Source: Klebsiella terrigena
GTDB taxonomy: Bacteria; Pseudomonadota; Gammaproteobacteria; Enterobacterales; Enterobacteriaceae
DNA length: 64,000 nucleotides
NCBI RefSeq assembly: GCF_006539725.1
Contig: NZ_BJNO01000002.1
Location: 124,001 to 188,000 of the forward strand
Direction: 5' to 3'
Part shown: positions 25,673-34,209 of the stretch, piece by piece
Layout of the letters: every line of letters begins with the position of its first letter
How positions within the stretch are numbered: the stretch's first letter is position 1
Program-made: the position numbers and the translations under genes
Notes under the pieces: model-generated
Seen by the model: the letters and a program-made list of their open reading frames with translations, nothing else
Told to the model about the DNA's origin: nothing
Database searches by the model: none

Positions 25673-26373
25673 ATCAACAGTATCCAGCCTGGCTTATTAC
25701 TATCTTCCGAATTTAGAAAAATTATCCCAATTAAAAGCTAAAGGATGCAATGCGCAATTCAACCGCTCGAATCCCTCTGTTTGTGGTGTAAATCACCACA
25801 GGTTGCTTTTTTTGCAGTCAAAGTGCGATGGCTTGTCCATTGATTAAGTTGATTTACCTGGATGTTGTTAAGTGCCAAATATGAACATAATATCTTTTTT
25901 TTAATGCATTTATTAACACGTATCCTACAGAGGTAATACAAGACTTAAACATTAATAAAGCTCTAATCAGAAACAAAATTTCCATGGCGTTGGTGAACGC
26001 AGCAAAGATACGATACGGTCAAAAAAAAACCTACTCAGTTTGCGTAAGTTTTCCGCACATTTGAGTTATCAGGCTTACTCAGGTTTTATCAACTTTTGTC
26101 AGTCTGCCTGAGTATGGAACTTCAGCTATAATAGAAGTCCAGGAATGCCGGTTTCTCGCGGCATAAATGAACGAGTGAAGGTGGGTTACGCTTCAAGATT
26201 TTTCTGGTGCTAAAAGGGTTGCCTCTCTCTATCAGTTTCGTTGGACGGGTAAAGAGAGGTCTTCTACAAACCTGACTAGAACACATTCAAAGCCAGACTG
26301 ATGAATGTTGAGTAAAAATCAGTACGTGGTTGTATATGGCTACCTATGAGTCTGTGAACAAAGTCAACTTTAC
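25673..26373. promoter_or_regulatory. AT-rich divergent control region between the fimbrial regulators and the MarT-like gene
   Basis: No gene was found in these 701 bases. Visible structure: a perfect 7 bp hairpin TGTGGTG/CACCACA (25782-25800) with a T-run at 25807-25813; inverted arms TACTCAGG (26076-26083) and CCTGAGTA (26107-26114); and a TATAAT at 26127-26132 oriented toward the MarT-like gene. If that box is used, the transcript has a leader of about 235 bases. The leader would contain ATGCCG/CGGCAT, CCTCTCT/AGAGAGG and ACATTC/GAATGT inverted repeats. Promoters for both directions must lie here. Confidence 0.5.
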
Positions 26374-27129
26374 GTGTTAATAAACATGAAAAAACCTCTC
26401 TCGCTTTCAGACATTGAAAGTATGGTGATCGGTGACAAATTTGAATTTCTTCCCCTACTCAGAGAACTTAGAGTACTTGAGACACAGGAGAATGCCATCC
26501 TTCACTCTACTGCAAGCCAGTGCCTGCTACTGCTGTTATGCCATCAGGGGCAGATTTTGACCCGGGAAGAACTCATTGAGTTTGCATGGGGAGAAAAAGC
26601 GTCTAATTTTGTCACCAACCATACGTTTTACCAGACCATATCTGTGCTGAGGAAAGCCCTGGTCGCTCTCGGTTGTGATGACATTATCATAACGGTTCCA
26701 CGGAAAGGATTAACTGTGGGAGCTGGAATCAAAATTAGTACCATATATTCTGTGGCGGCGAGTAAAAAAATATACAACACGGGCAGTAACTCTCATACAT
26801 GGTATTCATTTTTATCTGCAAAATTCCTTTTCACTATTGCCGGGATCATGCTGTGTACGGGTATGGTACTGGTTGTAACGAAAACTAATACCGATCCATT
26901 TTCGTTTTATCAGGACTATTCTCTAGGGAAATGCATAATAAAATTCTCAGATTCACGAAAAGTTACTTTTGATTCATCGATTGTCAATCGATTAGGGATT
27001 AATTGCGAAGATGGAAATAAAACTGTTTTTATTACAGTTAATGAAGACATCAGGCGTGATTCAGCGATTGTCTGTGATACGTTTAATCGCGACAAACAAG
27101 ATTGCCATACCATCCGGATGATACGATAA
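26374..27129 (+). CDS. MarT/ToxR-like membrane-anchored transcriptional regulator
   Basis: This 251-residue protein has an N-terminal winged-helix domain (about residues 20-115; LTREELIEFAWG, TFYQTISVLRKAL, ITVPRKGLTVG). A single transmembrane helix (about 146-170) precedes a periplasmic domain of about 80 residues with three cysteines (C188, C213, C235 region). This is the topology of ToxR, CadC and the Salmonella SPI-3 regulator MarT. The stop is immediately followed by the ATG of a FidL-like gene, the same order as marT-fidL. ATG 26386 (MKKPLS) is an alternative start. Control of the divergent fimbrial operon is likely but inferred. Confidence 0.78.
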   Translation: MLINMKKPLSLSDIESMVIGDKFEFLPLLRELRVLETQENAILHSTASQCLLLLLCHQGQILTREELIEFAWGEKASNFVTNHTFYQTISVLRKALVALGCDDIIITVPRKGLTVGAGIKISTIYSVAASKKIYNTGSNSHTWYSFLSAKFLFTIAGIMLCTGMVLVVTKTNTDPFSFYQDYSLGKCIIKFSDSRKVTFDSSIVNRLGINCEDGNKTVFITVNEDIRRDSAIVCDTFNRDKQDCHTIRMIR

Positions 27130-27603
27130 ATGAGAATAGTGAAAGTGGTGTCTATAGTTGTTACAGGCATTGCGGCGCTAATCCTGTTCTGCAGTGTGTG
27201 GTATGTTTATCGGCCAACCACTGATAATTTCAGCTGTACCAGTGATGATTTTTTGCTGCATGAAGGTATGCAGATGCGTGCGCGATATATACTGTCTATC
27301 GTTGATGGTAATGGTAGTATCAGAGTTATTGGCGCGGTAACCAGTAAAGGTGAAAGCTACCCTGTTAGCCGACAGATTCACTTTACCTATACGAGGCAGG
27401 ATAATGAATACTTGCTTACCAGTACCCATATTGTGACCTTCAGCAATGATAAAGGGATAGAGAGTGCGGCTAACAAGCACTATCCTGCTTTTTTTTCTCT
27501 TGCTGGCCAAAAACTAACTGTCAAAATCCTAAATGATCGGTATGACAATAAGGTCATATATTTTGGTGGGGTTCCGCTTTTTTATTGTCTCAGAGATCGT
27601 TAG
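27130..27603 (+). CDS. FidL-like membrane protein
   Basis: This 157-residue protein has one N-terminal transmembrane helix (about 5-27) and a periplasmic remainder with cysteines at the start (FSCTSDD) and end (FYCLRDR). It contains predicted beta-strands such as MQMRARYILSI and RQIHFTYTRQ. The size, topology and position immediately after a MarT-like regulator match the FidL family. By analogy with ToxS-type partners it may stabilise or tune the periplasmic domain of the regulator (inference). Confidence 0.72.
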   Translation: MRIVKVVSIVVTGIAALILFCSVWYVYRPTTDNFSCTSDDFLLHEGMQMRARYILSIVDGNGSIRVIGAVTSKGESYPVSRQIHFTYTRQDNEYLLTSTHIVTFSNDKGIESAANKHYPAFFSLAGQKLTVKILNDRYDNKVIYFGGVPLFYCLRDR

Positions 27604-27950
27604 TCTTCGTTTTTTTGCTGATAATGAGTACGTCAGCCAGCACGGGCGCTAAAATTTTGCTGTAACATAATAAGCTCGGTCTAATCTGACTGTAATCAGT
27701 ACTGGTCCATATAGTTGCAAAGCCGGGAGCGTTCAATAAATTATTGGATATTATGATTATTGACTGCCGTGAATCCATCAGTCTGGATCTTGAGCCTGAT
27801 AATCCTGGCCGGTGGCTCAATAGGGAAACAACAATATTATTCTGCTTCAGCTGCTGGTTGATGGTGGCATCGTTGAATCTGAATGGCGCTGGCGAACAAT
27901 CGGCAAACCATTATGAGCAGGGCGCTGCCCGTTCGACAGCAGACTCCCCC
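27604..27950. other. Gap between the FidL-like gene and dmlA
   Basis: These 347 bases hold no convincing gene; short frames here lack family features or good ribosome-binding sites. The base composition shifts from AT-rich to GC-rich, so the right edge of the accessory island probably lies in this interval. No direct repeat matching the left junction near 16202 was found by eye. Confidence 0.4.
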
Positions 27951-29036
27951 TCAGCGCAGAATGGCCTGACAAATCGCCTCGCTGACCTGCTGAGTTGAGG
28001 CCGTGCCCTGCATATCCGGCGTTTTCGGCCCGCTGGCAATTACCTGCTCGATGGCTGTCAGAATGCCGCTGTGCGCCGCTTCGTAGCGCGCGTCGCCGGC
28101 GCCGAGGAAATCAAGCATCATCGCCCCGGCCCAGATGGTCGCTATCGGGTTGGCGATATTTTTGCCGTAAATATCCGGCGCCGAGCCGTGGACCGGTTCA
28201 AACAGCGACGGGAAGGTGCGCTCGGGGTTGAGGTTTGCCGAAGGCGCGATACCGATGGTGCCGGTACAGGCCGGGCCGAGATCGGAGAGAATATCGCCGA
28301 ACAGGTTCGAGGCCACCACCACGTCAAAGCGTTCGGGCTGCAGCACGAAGCGGGCGCAGAGGATATCGATATGCTGCTTGTCCCAACGGATCTCCGGGTA
28401 GTGCTCAGCCATCGCCTCAACCCGCTCGTCCCAGTAAGGCATGCTGATGGCCAGACCGTTGGACTTGGTCGCCGAGGTCAGGGTTCTGCGCGGCCGACTC
28501 TGCGCCAGCTCAAAGGCGTAGCGCAGAATGCGATCGACGCCGCGGCGGGTGAACACCGACTCCTGAATCACCACCTCGTGCTCGGTGCCCGGGTTCACGC
28601 GTCCGCCGAGGGACGAATACTCGCCTTCGGTATTCTCACGCACCACGTAGAAGTCGATATCACCGGCCTTTTTCCCCGCCAGCGGGCAGGGGACGCCGGC
28701 GAACAGGCGCACCGGGCGCAGGTTGACGTACTGATCGAACTCGCGGCGAAACTTCAGCAGCGATCCCCACAGGGAGACGTGGTCCGGCACGGCGTCGGGC
28801 CAGCCGACGGCGCCGAAATAGATGGCGTCGAATTCTTTGAGTTGAGCATGCCAGTCGTCCGGCATCATTTTGCCGTGGCGGGCATAGTAGTCGCAGCTCG
28901 CCCAGTCAATCTGCTCAAAGCTGAGCGCCAGGTCCCAGCGCTCGGCCGCGGCCTGTAAGACGCGAATACCTTCGGGCAGAACTTCTTTACCAATACCGTC
29001 GCCGGGAATGGCGGCAATCCGCCAGGTTTTCTTCAT
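27951..29036 (-). CDS. dmlA: D-malate dehydrogenase / tartrate dehydrogenase (DmlA)
   Basis: This 361-residue enzyme of the isocitrate/isopropylmalate dehydrogenase family very closely resembles E. coli DmlA (YeaU). It decarboxylates D-malate to pyruvate with NAD. Visible motifs are IAAIPGDGIGKEVLPEG, GSLLKFRREFDQYVNLRPVRL, ENTEGEYSS, the metal-binding NLFGDILSDLG and HGSAPDIYGKNIANP. ATG 29036 is chosen by comparison with E. coli; ATG 29048 would add four residues. It is divergent from the LysR regulator DmlR at 29140. Confidence 0.9.
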   Translation of the reverse strand: MKKTWRIAAIPGDGIGKEVLPEGIRVLQAAAERWDLALSFEQIDWASCDYYARHGKMMPDDWHAQLKEFDAIYFGAVGWPDAVPDHVSLWGSLLKFRREFDQYVNLRPVRLFAGVPCPLAGKKAGDIDFYVVRENTEGEYSSLGGRVNPGTEHEVVIQESVFTRRGVDRILRYAFELAQSRPRRTLTSATKSNGLAISMPYWDERVEAMAEHYPEIRWDKQHIDILCARFVLQPERFDVVVASNLFGDILSDLGPACTGTIGIAPSANLNPERTFPSLFEPVHGSAPDIYGKNIANPIATIWAGAMMLDFLGAGDARYEAAHSGILTAIEQVIASGPKTPDMQGTASTQQVSEAICQAILR

Positions 29037-29139
29037 ACGGGTTCTCATTTGTTGGCCTGCGAAATTGACTTCCCCTCTATCCTATAATTGACTGGTTCAT
29101 AATTAATCATGCCAACTGGTGAAACATAAAACACACTTT

Positions 29140-30096
29140 ATGAATAATCTGCCGCTGCTTAACGATCTCCGCGTGTTTATGCTGGTCGCCCGCCGCGCCG
29201 GTTTTGCCGCCGCCGCCGAAGAGCTGGGTGTCTCACCGGCCTACGTCAGCAAGCGGATCGCCCTGCTTGAGCAGGCCCTGAACGTGGTGCTTTTGCATCG
29301 CACCACCCGGCGCGTCGCCATTACCGAAGAGGGCGAGCGCATCTACGAATGGGCGCAGCGCATTTTGCAGGATGTGGATCAGATGATGGACGAACTCTCC
29401 GATGTCCGTCAGGTCCCGCAGGGGACGCTACGGATTATCAGCAGCTTCGGTTTCGGTCGGAGGGTGGTGGCGCCCGCGCTGTCGGCGCTGGCCCGGGAGT
29501 ATCCCCAGCTGGAGCTGCGCTTCGATGTTGAGGACCGGCTGGTGGATCTGGTCAGCGAAGGGGTGGATTTAGATATTCGCGTCGGGGACGATATTGCCCC
29601 GAACCTGATTGCCCGCAAGCTGGCGACCAATCAGCGTATTCTCTGCGCCTCGCCGGACTTCCTCGCGCGCTATCCGCAGCCTAAGCAGCTTAGCGATCTG
29701 GCGACCCTGCCGTGCCTGGTGATTAAAGAACGCGATCGGCCCTTCGGCGTATGGCAGCTGCAGGGCAAAGAGGGAGAGAGGGCGATTAAGGTCGGCGGAC
29801 CGCTGTCGTCGAACCACGGCGAAATTGTGCATCAGTGGTGTCTCGACGGTCAGGGGATCGCTTTACGCTCCCGGTGGGACGTCAGTGAAAATATCGCCAG
29901 CGGCCATCTGGTTCACGTGCTGCCGGACTATTACCAGCCCGCCAACGTCTGGGCGGTATACGTGTCGCGGCTGGCGACCTCAGCTAAAATTCGCGCTAGC
30001 GTGGAGTTTTTGCGCCACTATTTTCAGCAGCACTATCCCCAGCACTATCCCCAGCATTATCTGCAGCAGAGCGTGGTCAGCGGCGAGGTGAAATAG
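29140..30096 (+). CDS. dmlR: LysR-family regulator DmlR
   Basis: This LysR-type activator of about 318 residues has the N-terminal winged helix-turn-helix (LNDLRVFMLVARRAGFAAAAEELGVS, two shorter blocks of it: AAAEELGVS and AYVSKRIALLE) and a periplasmic-binding-like effector domain. ATG 29140 is preferred over the upstream GTG at 29119. It lies opposite dmlA, the expected partner, which it would activate in response to D-malate. An oddity is the C-terminus, which contains a short tandem repeat of HYPQ units encoded by 12-base repeats (about 30013-30066). Confidence 0.88.
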   Translation: MNNLPLLNDLRVFMLVARRAGFAAAAEELGVSPAYVSKRIALLEQALNVVLLHRTTRRVAITEEGERIYEWAQRILQDVDQMMDELSDVRQVPQGTLRIISSFGFGRRVVAPALSALAREYPQLELRFDVEDRLVDLVSEGVDLDIRVGDDIAPNLIARKLATNQRILCASPDFLARYPQPKQLSDLATLPCLVIKERDRPFGVWQLQGKEGERAIKVGGPLSSNHGEIVHQWCLDGQGIALRSRWDVSENIASGHLVHVLPDYYQPANVWAVYVSRLATSAKIRASVEFLRHYFQQHYPQHYPQHYLQQSVVSGEVK

Positions 30097-30117
30097 CCGG
30101 CGGCGCTGGCCGCCGGC
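30096..30117. terminator. GC-rich hairpin between dmlR and puuE
   Basis: GCCGGCGGC (30096-30104) and GCCGCCGGC (30109-30117) form a perfect 9 bp stem with a 4 base loop, overlapping the dmlR stop region and preceding the convergent end of puuE. It lacks T-tracts. Confidence 0.45.
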
Positions 30118-30125
30118 CGAGGGCG

Positions 30126-31391
30126 TTACGGGCGAGTCACGTTGTGCAAAATAGCCAGCGCGCTGGCGAACTGCGCGTCCGGGATGGTGAGCGGATAGAG
30201 GAAGCGAATCACGTTGCCGTACTGGCCGCAGGTCAGCAGCAGCAGGCCCTGCTCCAGCGCCCGACGCTGGATCGCCTGCGCCAGCGCCGCCGAAGGCTCG
30301 CCGCTTGCCGGGTCAACGAACTCGGCGGCAATCATCGAACCCACGCCGCGTACCTCCGCCAGTCCCGGACACCAGGCCTTTGCCTCTTCCAGGCTTGCCG
30401 TCAGGCGCTCGCCGAGGGCGTTCGCGCGGGCGCACAGCCCCTCTTTATCAATGATATTAAGCACCGCGTGGGCGGCGGCCACCGCCAGCGGGTTACCGGC
30501 ATAGGTACCGCCTAATCCGCCTGGCGCCGGGGCGTCCATAATCTGCGCGTTGCCGACCACTCCGGAGAGCGGCATGCCGCCTGCCAGGCTCTTCGCCATG
30601 GTCATCAGGTCCGGCTTATCGGCATAGTGATCCATGGCGAACAGCTTACCGGTGCGGGCAAAGCCGCTCTGCACCTCATCGGCAATCATCACGATGCCGT
30701 GCTCGTCGCACAGGCGGCGAACGGCGGCGACCAGCTCTTTCGGCGCGACGTTAAAGCCGCCTTCGCCCTGTACCGGTTCAAAAATAATCGCCGCCACCTG
30801 TTTGGCTTCAATATCGGCCTTGAACAGGCGTTCGATGGCGGATAGCGCGTCCTGGGTGGTGATGCCGTGCAGGGCCGACGGATAGGGGACGTGGTAGATG
30901 GAGCCGGGGAACGGCCCGAAGCCCAGTTTATAGGGCGCCACTTTACCGGTCAGCGCCATCGTCATGTAGGTGCGGCCGTGGAAGCCGCCGCCAAAGGCGA
31001 TAACGCCGGGGCGTCCGGTATGGGCGCGGGCAATTTTAATCGCGTTTTCTACCGCTTCGGCGCCGGTAGAAAAGAAGGCGGTTTTGGCCGGGCCCCGCAC
31101 CGGCGCCAGCTCGTTAAGCTTCTCGGCCAGCGCCACGTAGCTCTCGTAGGGCACAATCTGGTAGGCGGTATGGGTAAACTGCTGCAGCTGCTGCTGCACG
31201 GCGGCGACCAGTTCCGGATGGCGATGCCCGGTATTCAGCACGGCGATCCCGGCGGCAAAGTCGATGTAATCCCGACCTTCGACGTCGGTCAGGGTGGCGT
31301 TTTGCGCCGATTGGGCAAAGAAGTTGCACATCACGCCCACGCCGCGCGGGGTCGCTGCAAGACGACGCTGATGAAATTCGCTGTTGCTCAT
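30126..31391 (-). CDS. puuE: 4-aminobutyrate aminotransferase PuuE
   Basis: This 421-residue class III PLP aminotransferase closely matches E. coli PuuE. The PLP lysine lies in MTMAKSLAGGMPL, and the FFSTGAEAVENAIKIAR and IIFEPVQGEGGF blocks are present, with DEVQSGFARTG just before the lysine. It converts 4-aminobutyrate and 2-oxoglutarate to succinate semialdehyde and glutamate, a late step in putrescine breakdown. ATG 31391 (MSNSEFHQRR) is chosen by comparison with E. coli; 31400 would add three residues. It is the last gene of the puuDRCBE transcription unit. Confidence 0.92.
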   Translation of the reverse strand: MSNSEFHQRRLAATPRGVGVMCNFFAQSAQNATLTDVEGRDYIDFAAGIAVLNTGHRHPELVAAVQQQLQQFTHTAYQIVPYESYVALAEKLNELAPVRGPAKTAFFSTGAEAVENAIKIARAHTGRPGVIAFGGGFHGRTYMTMALTGKVAPYKLGFGPFPGSIYHVPYPSALHGITTQDALSAIERLFKADIEAKQVAAIIFEPVQGEGGFNVAPKELVAAVRRLCDEHGIVMIADEVQSGFARTGKLFAMDHYADKPDLMTMAKSLAGGMPLSGVVGNAQIMDAPAPGGLGGTYAGNPLAVAAAHAVLNIIDKEGLCARANALGERLTASLEEAKAWCPGLAEVRGVGSMIAAEFVDPASGEPSAALAQAIQRRALEQGLLLLTCGQYGNVIRFLYPLTIPDAQFASALAILHNVTRP

Positions 31392-31438
31392 GTTTAACAC
31401 CTTTTAGCAAAATTAATGACGTTGACCGGCGCGGAGGC

Positions 31439-32719
31439 TTACACCCCGAGGCGATCGCGCAGGCTGTAGTAGGCGGCGCCCATCGCGGTGAACGGAATGC
31501 GCAGGCTGCGCCCGCCCGGGAACGGGTAGTGCGGCAGTTTGGCAAAGGCGTCGAAGCGCTCGGCGTCGCCGCGCAGCAGCTCGGAAATCAGCCTGCCGGC
31601 GAGGTGCGTACAGGTCACGCCGTGGCCGCTGTAGCCCTGCATGTAGTAAATATTCTTATCGAGACGGCCGAACTGCGGCATCCGCGACAGGGTCAGCAGG
31701 AAGTTGCCGGTCCAGCGATAGTCGATCTTCACGCCCTTCAGCTGGGGGAAGGTTTTCAGCAGCTTGGGCATAATCAGGCGCTCGACGTCGTCCGGATCCC
31801 GGGCGCCGTAGACCACGCCGCCGCCGTAGAGCAGGCGGTTATCGCCGGTTAAGCGGTAGTAATCCAGCAGGTAGTTGCAGTCCTCCACGCAGTAGTTCTG
31901 CGGGATCAGCGAACGCGCGACTTCATCAGAGAGCGGCTCGGTGGTGACCACCTGGGTGCCGCAGGGCATGCTGCGCTTCGCCAGCTCCGGCTCGACCTTA
32001 TCGCCGAGATAGGCGTTACCGGCGACGATAACGTAGCGCGCGGTGACCTGGCCGCGGGCGGTGCTGACCACCGCCGGGCTGGTGTGCTGAATCTGCGTGA
32101 CCGGCGACTGCTCGTACACCCGGCCGCCGTTGAGGCGGATGGCATCCGCTTCGCCAATAGCCAGATTCAGGGGATGAATATGGCCACCGCTGTGGTCGAG
32201 CAGCGCGCCGGTGTAGCGATCGCTGTTAACTTCGCGACGGATAGCGTTGGCGTCCAGCAGCTCCAGCTGGCTATTGCCATAGCGCTCCCAGTTCTCTTTT
32301 TGCTCTTCCAGCGTCTCCATCTGCTTAGGGTTCATCGCCACAAACAGGCCGCCAGGGCGGTAGTCGCAGGCAATCTGATAGCGCTTGATGCGCTCGCGAA
32401 TAATATCCCCGCCCTCAAACATCATGCTGCCCAGCATCTTTGCCGCATCCGGGCCGTAGGTGCGTTCAATCACGTCGATATCGCGGCTGTAGGAGTTAAC
32501 CAGCTGGCCGCCGTTGCGGCCGCTGGCGCCAAAGCCGATGCGCGCGCCTTCCAGCAGCACCACGTCATAGCCCATCTCCGCAAGATGCAGGGCCGAGGAG
32601 AGGCCGGTATAGCCGCCGCCGACGACGCAGACGTCGCAGCTGATGGATTCATCCAGCGTCGGGAACGGCTCATAGGCGTTGGCGCTGGCGGCGTAATAGC
32701 TGGTGGTATGTTCGGTCAT
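31439..32719 (-). CDS. puuB: Gamma-glutamylputrescine oxidase PuuB
   Basis: This 426-residue FAD-dependent amine oxidase of the DAO family has the dinucleotide-binding motif VCVVGGGYTGLSSALHLAE near residue 30. GARIGFGASGRNGGQLV and the C-terminal GYSGHGVTCTHLAG contact FAD. It oxidises gamma-glutamylputrescine to the aldehyde that PuuC uses. It begins 2 bases after puuC ends, indicating translational coupling, and lies before puuE. Confidence 0.92.
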   Translation of the reverse strand: MTEHTTSYYAASANAYEPFPTLDESISCDVCVVGGGYTGLSSALHLAEMGYDVVLLEGARIGFGASGRNGGQLVNSYSRDIDVIERTYGPDAAKMLGSMMFEGGDIIRERIKRYQIACDYRPGGLFVAMNPKQMETLEEQKENWERYGNSQLELLDANAIRREVNSDRYTGALLDHSGGHIHPLNLAIGEADAIRLNGGRVYEQSPVTQIQHTSPAVVSTARGQVTARYVIVAGNAYLGDKVEPELAKRSMPCGTQVVTTEPLSDEVARSLIPQNYCVEDCNYLLDYYRLTGDNRLLYGGGVVYGARDPDDVERLIMPKLLKTFPQLKGVKIDYRWTGNFLLTLSRMPQFGRLDKNIYYMQGYSGHGVTCTHLAGRLISELLRGDAERFDAFAKLPHYPFPGGRSLRIPFTAMGAAYYSLRDRLGV

Positions 32720-32721
32720 GA

Positions 32722-34209
32722 TTAGGACTCCAGAGCAATCCAGATGGTTTTCAGTTCGGTGAATTTTTCCAGCGCATGCAGGGACTTATCGCGTCCGTTT
32801 CCGCTCTGCTTGTAGCCGCCGAAAGGTACGGTCATATCACCATCGTTATAGTTGTTGACGAAGACCGAGCCGGCCTTCAGGCGGCGGCTCAGACGGTGGG
32901 CGCGGGAGAGATCGCGGGTCCACACCGCGGCGCCGAGGCCGTAGCGGCTGTCGTTGGCCAGCTGCAGCGCCTGTTCTTCCGTTTTGAAGCGGGTCACCAC
33001 CAGCACCGGGCCGAAGATCTCTTCCCGGCTGATGGTCGAGGTGGGATCGACGTCGACAAAAATGGTTGGCCCAATCGCCGCCGGCCACGGGTTTTTGCGC
33101 CCGTCGAGCAGCAGAGTGCTTTTGCTCTCTCCGGCGCGAATAAAGCTGTGAACGCTATCGGCGTGGGTGTTATCGATAAGCATCCCCATGGTGGTGTTCG
33201 GATCGAGCGGATTGCCTGGCTGCCAGAGGCTGGCCTGCTCCTGCAGACGCGCGAGAAACTCGTCGGCGATACTCTCTTCCACCAGCAGGCGGGTGCCGGC
33301 AATGCACACCTGGCCCTGGTTATAGAAGATGCCGCCGGCGGTGGCGTTCACCGCTTTTTGCAGATCCGGGCAGTCGGCGAAGACGATGTTGGCGCTTTTG
33401 CCGCCGGCCTCCAGCCACACGCGCTTCATATTGCTGTCGCCGGCATCTTTTAGCAGCTGCTTGCCGGTGCGGGTCGAGCCGGTAAAGGTGATGACTTCAA
33501 CGTCCGGGTGCAGGGAGAGGGCCTGGCCCGCGTCGTGGCCGAAGCCGCTGATGACGTTGAGCACGCCGTCCGGCAGCCCGGCCTCTTTTGCCAGCCCGGC
33601 AAGGCGCAGCGCGCTGAGCGGCGATTTTTCTGACGGCTTAAGGATCACGCTATTGCCGGCCGCCAGCGCCGGGCCCAGCTTCCAGCAGGCCAGCAGCAGG
33701 GGGAAGTTCCACGGCACCACCGCGGCGACGACGCCAATCGGCTCGCGGACGATCATCGCCAGCTCGTTCACGCCGGTCGGGGCAACTTCGCCATAGACTT
33801 TATCGATAGCCTCGGCGTACCAGCGGATCGCGCGGGCCGCGCCGGGAATATCATCGCGCAGGCTGTGGCGAATCGGTTTGCCGGTGTCGAGGGTTTCCAG
33901 CAGGGCCAGCTCTTCGCGATGGGATTCCATCAGGTCGGCAAATTTATGCAGCACCGCTTTACGTCGGGCCGGCGAGGCCTGGGACCAGTCGCCGCGATCG
34001 AAGACGCTGCGCGCGGCCTGAACGGCAAGCTCGACGTCGGCTTTTTTACCGCGCGCCACGTGGGCCAGCGTTTGCTGAGCGGCGGGGTCGATGGTTTCAA
34101 AGGTGCTATTATCGGCGGCGGCGCAATATTCACCATTAATAAATAAACGGGTTTCCGGTTGCAGGCTATTTGCTTTTTCCTGCCAGTAGTTTAGATGCTG
34201 AAAATCCAT
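32722..34209 (-). CDS. puuC: Gamma-glutamyl-gamma-aminobutyraldehyde dehydrogenase PuuC
   Basis: This 495-residue aldehyde dehydrogenase has the catalytic cysteine in YNQGQVCIAGTRLL, the catalytic glutamate in LEAGGKSANIVF and the NAD-binding FTGSTRTG. It oxidises the gamma-glutamylated aldehyde to gamma-glutamyl-GABA. It matches E. coli PuuC in length and context. Upstream, 304 bases separate it from puuR, which may carry a separate control element. Confidence 0.92.
   Translation of the reverse strand: MDFQHLNYWQEKANSLQPETRLFINGEYCAAADNSTFETIDPAAQQTLAHVARGKKADVELAVQAARSVFDRGDWSQASPARRKAVLHKFADLMESHREELALLETLDTGKPIRHSLRDDIPGAARAIRWYAEAIDKVYGEVAPTGVNELAMIVREPIGVVAAVVPWNFPLLLACWKLGPALAAGNSVILKPSEKSPLSALRLAGLAKEAGLPDGVLNVISGFGHDAGQALSLHPDVEVITFTGSTRTGKQLLKDAGDSNMKRVWLEAGGKSANIVFADCPDLQKAVNATAGGIFYNQGQVCIAGTRLLVEESIADEFLARLQEQASLWQPGNPLDPNTTMGMLIDNTHADSVHSFIRAGESKSTLLLDGRKNPWPAAIGPTIFVDVDPTSTISREEIFGPVLVVTRFKTEEQALQLANDSRYGLGAAVWTRDLSRAHRLSRRLKAGSVFVNNYNDGDMTVPFGGYKQSGNGRDKSLHALEKFTELKTIWIALES

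Noticed and set aside
25755-25800. tRNA-like or attachment-site sequence (CGAATCCC next to a small hairpin)
   Set aside because: No acceptor stem, D arm or anticodon arm can be assembled around it, and no integrase gene is present.
16106-27951. Island flanked by direct repeats from site-specific integration
   Set aside because: No matching repeats were found by eye near 16202 and 27604-27950, and there is no integrase or transposase.
27744-27998. Short plus-strand frame after the FidL-like gene
   Set aside because: No recognisable domain, weak start, and it runs into the 3' end of dmlA on the other strand.
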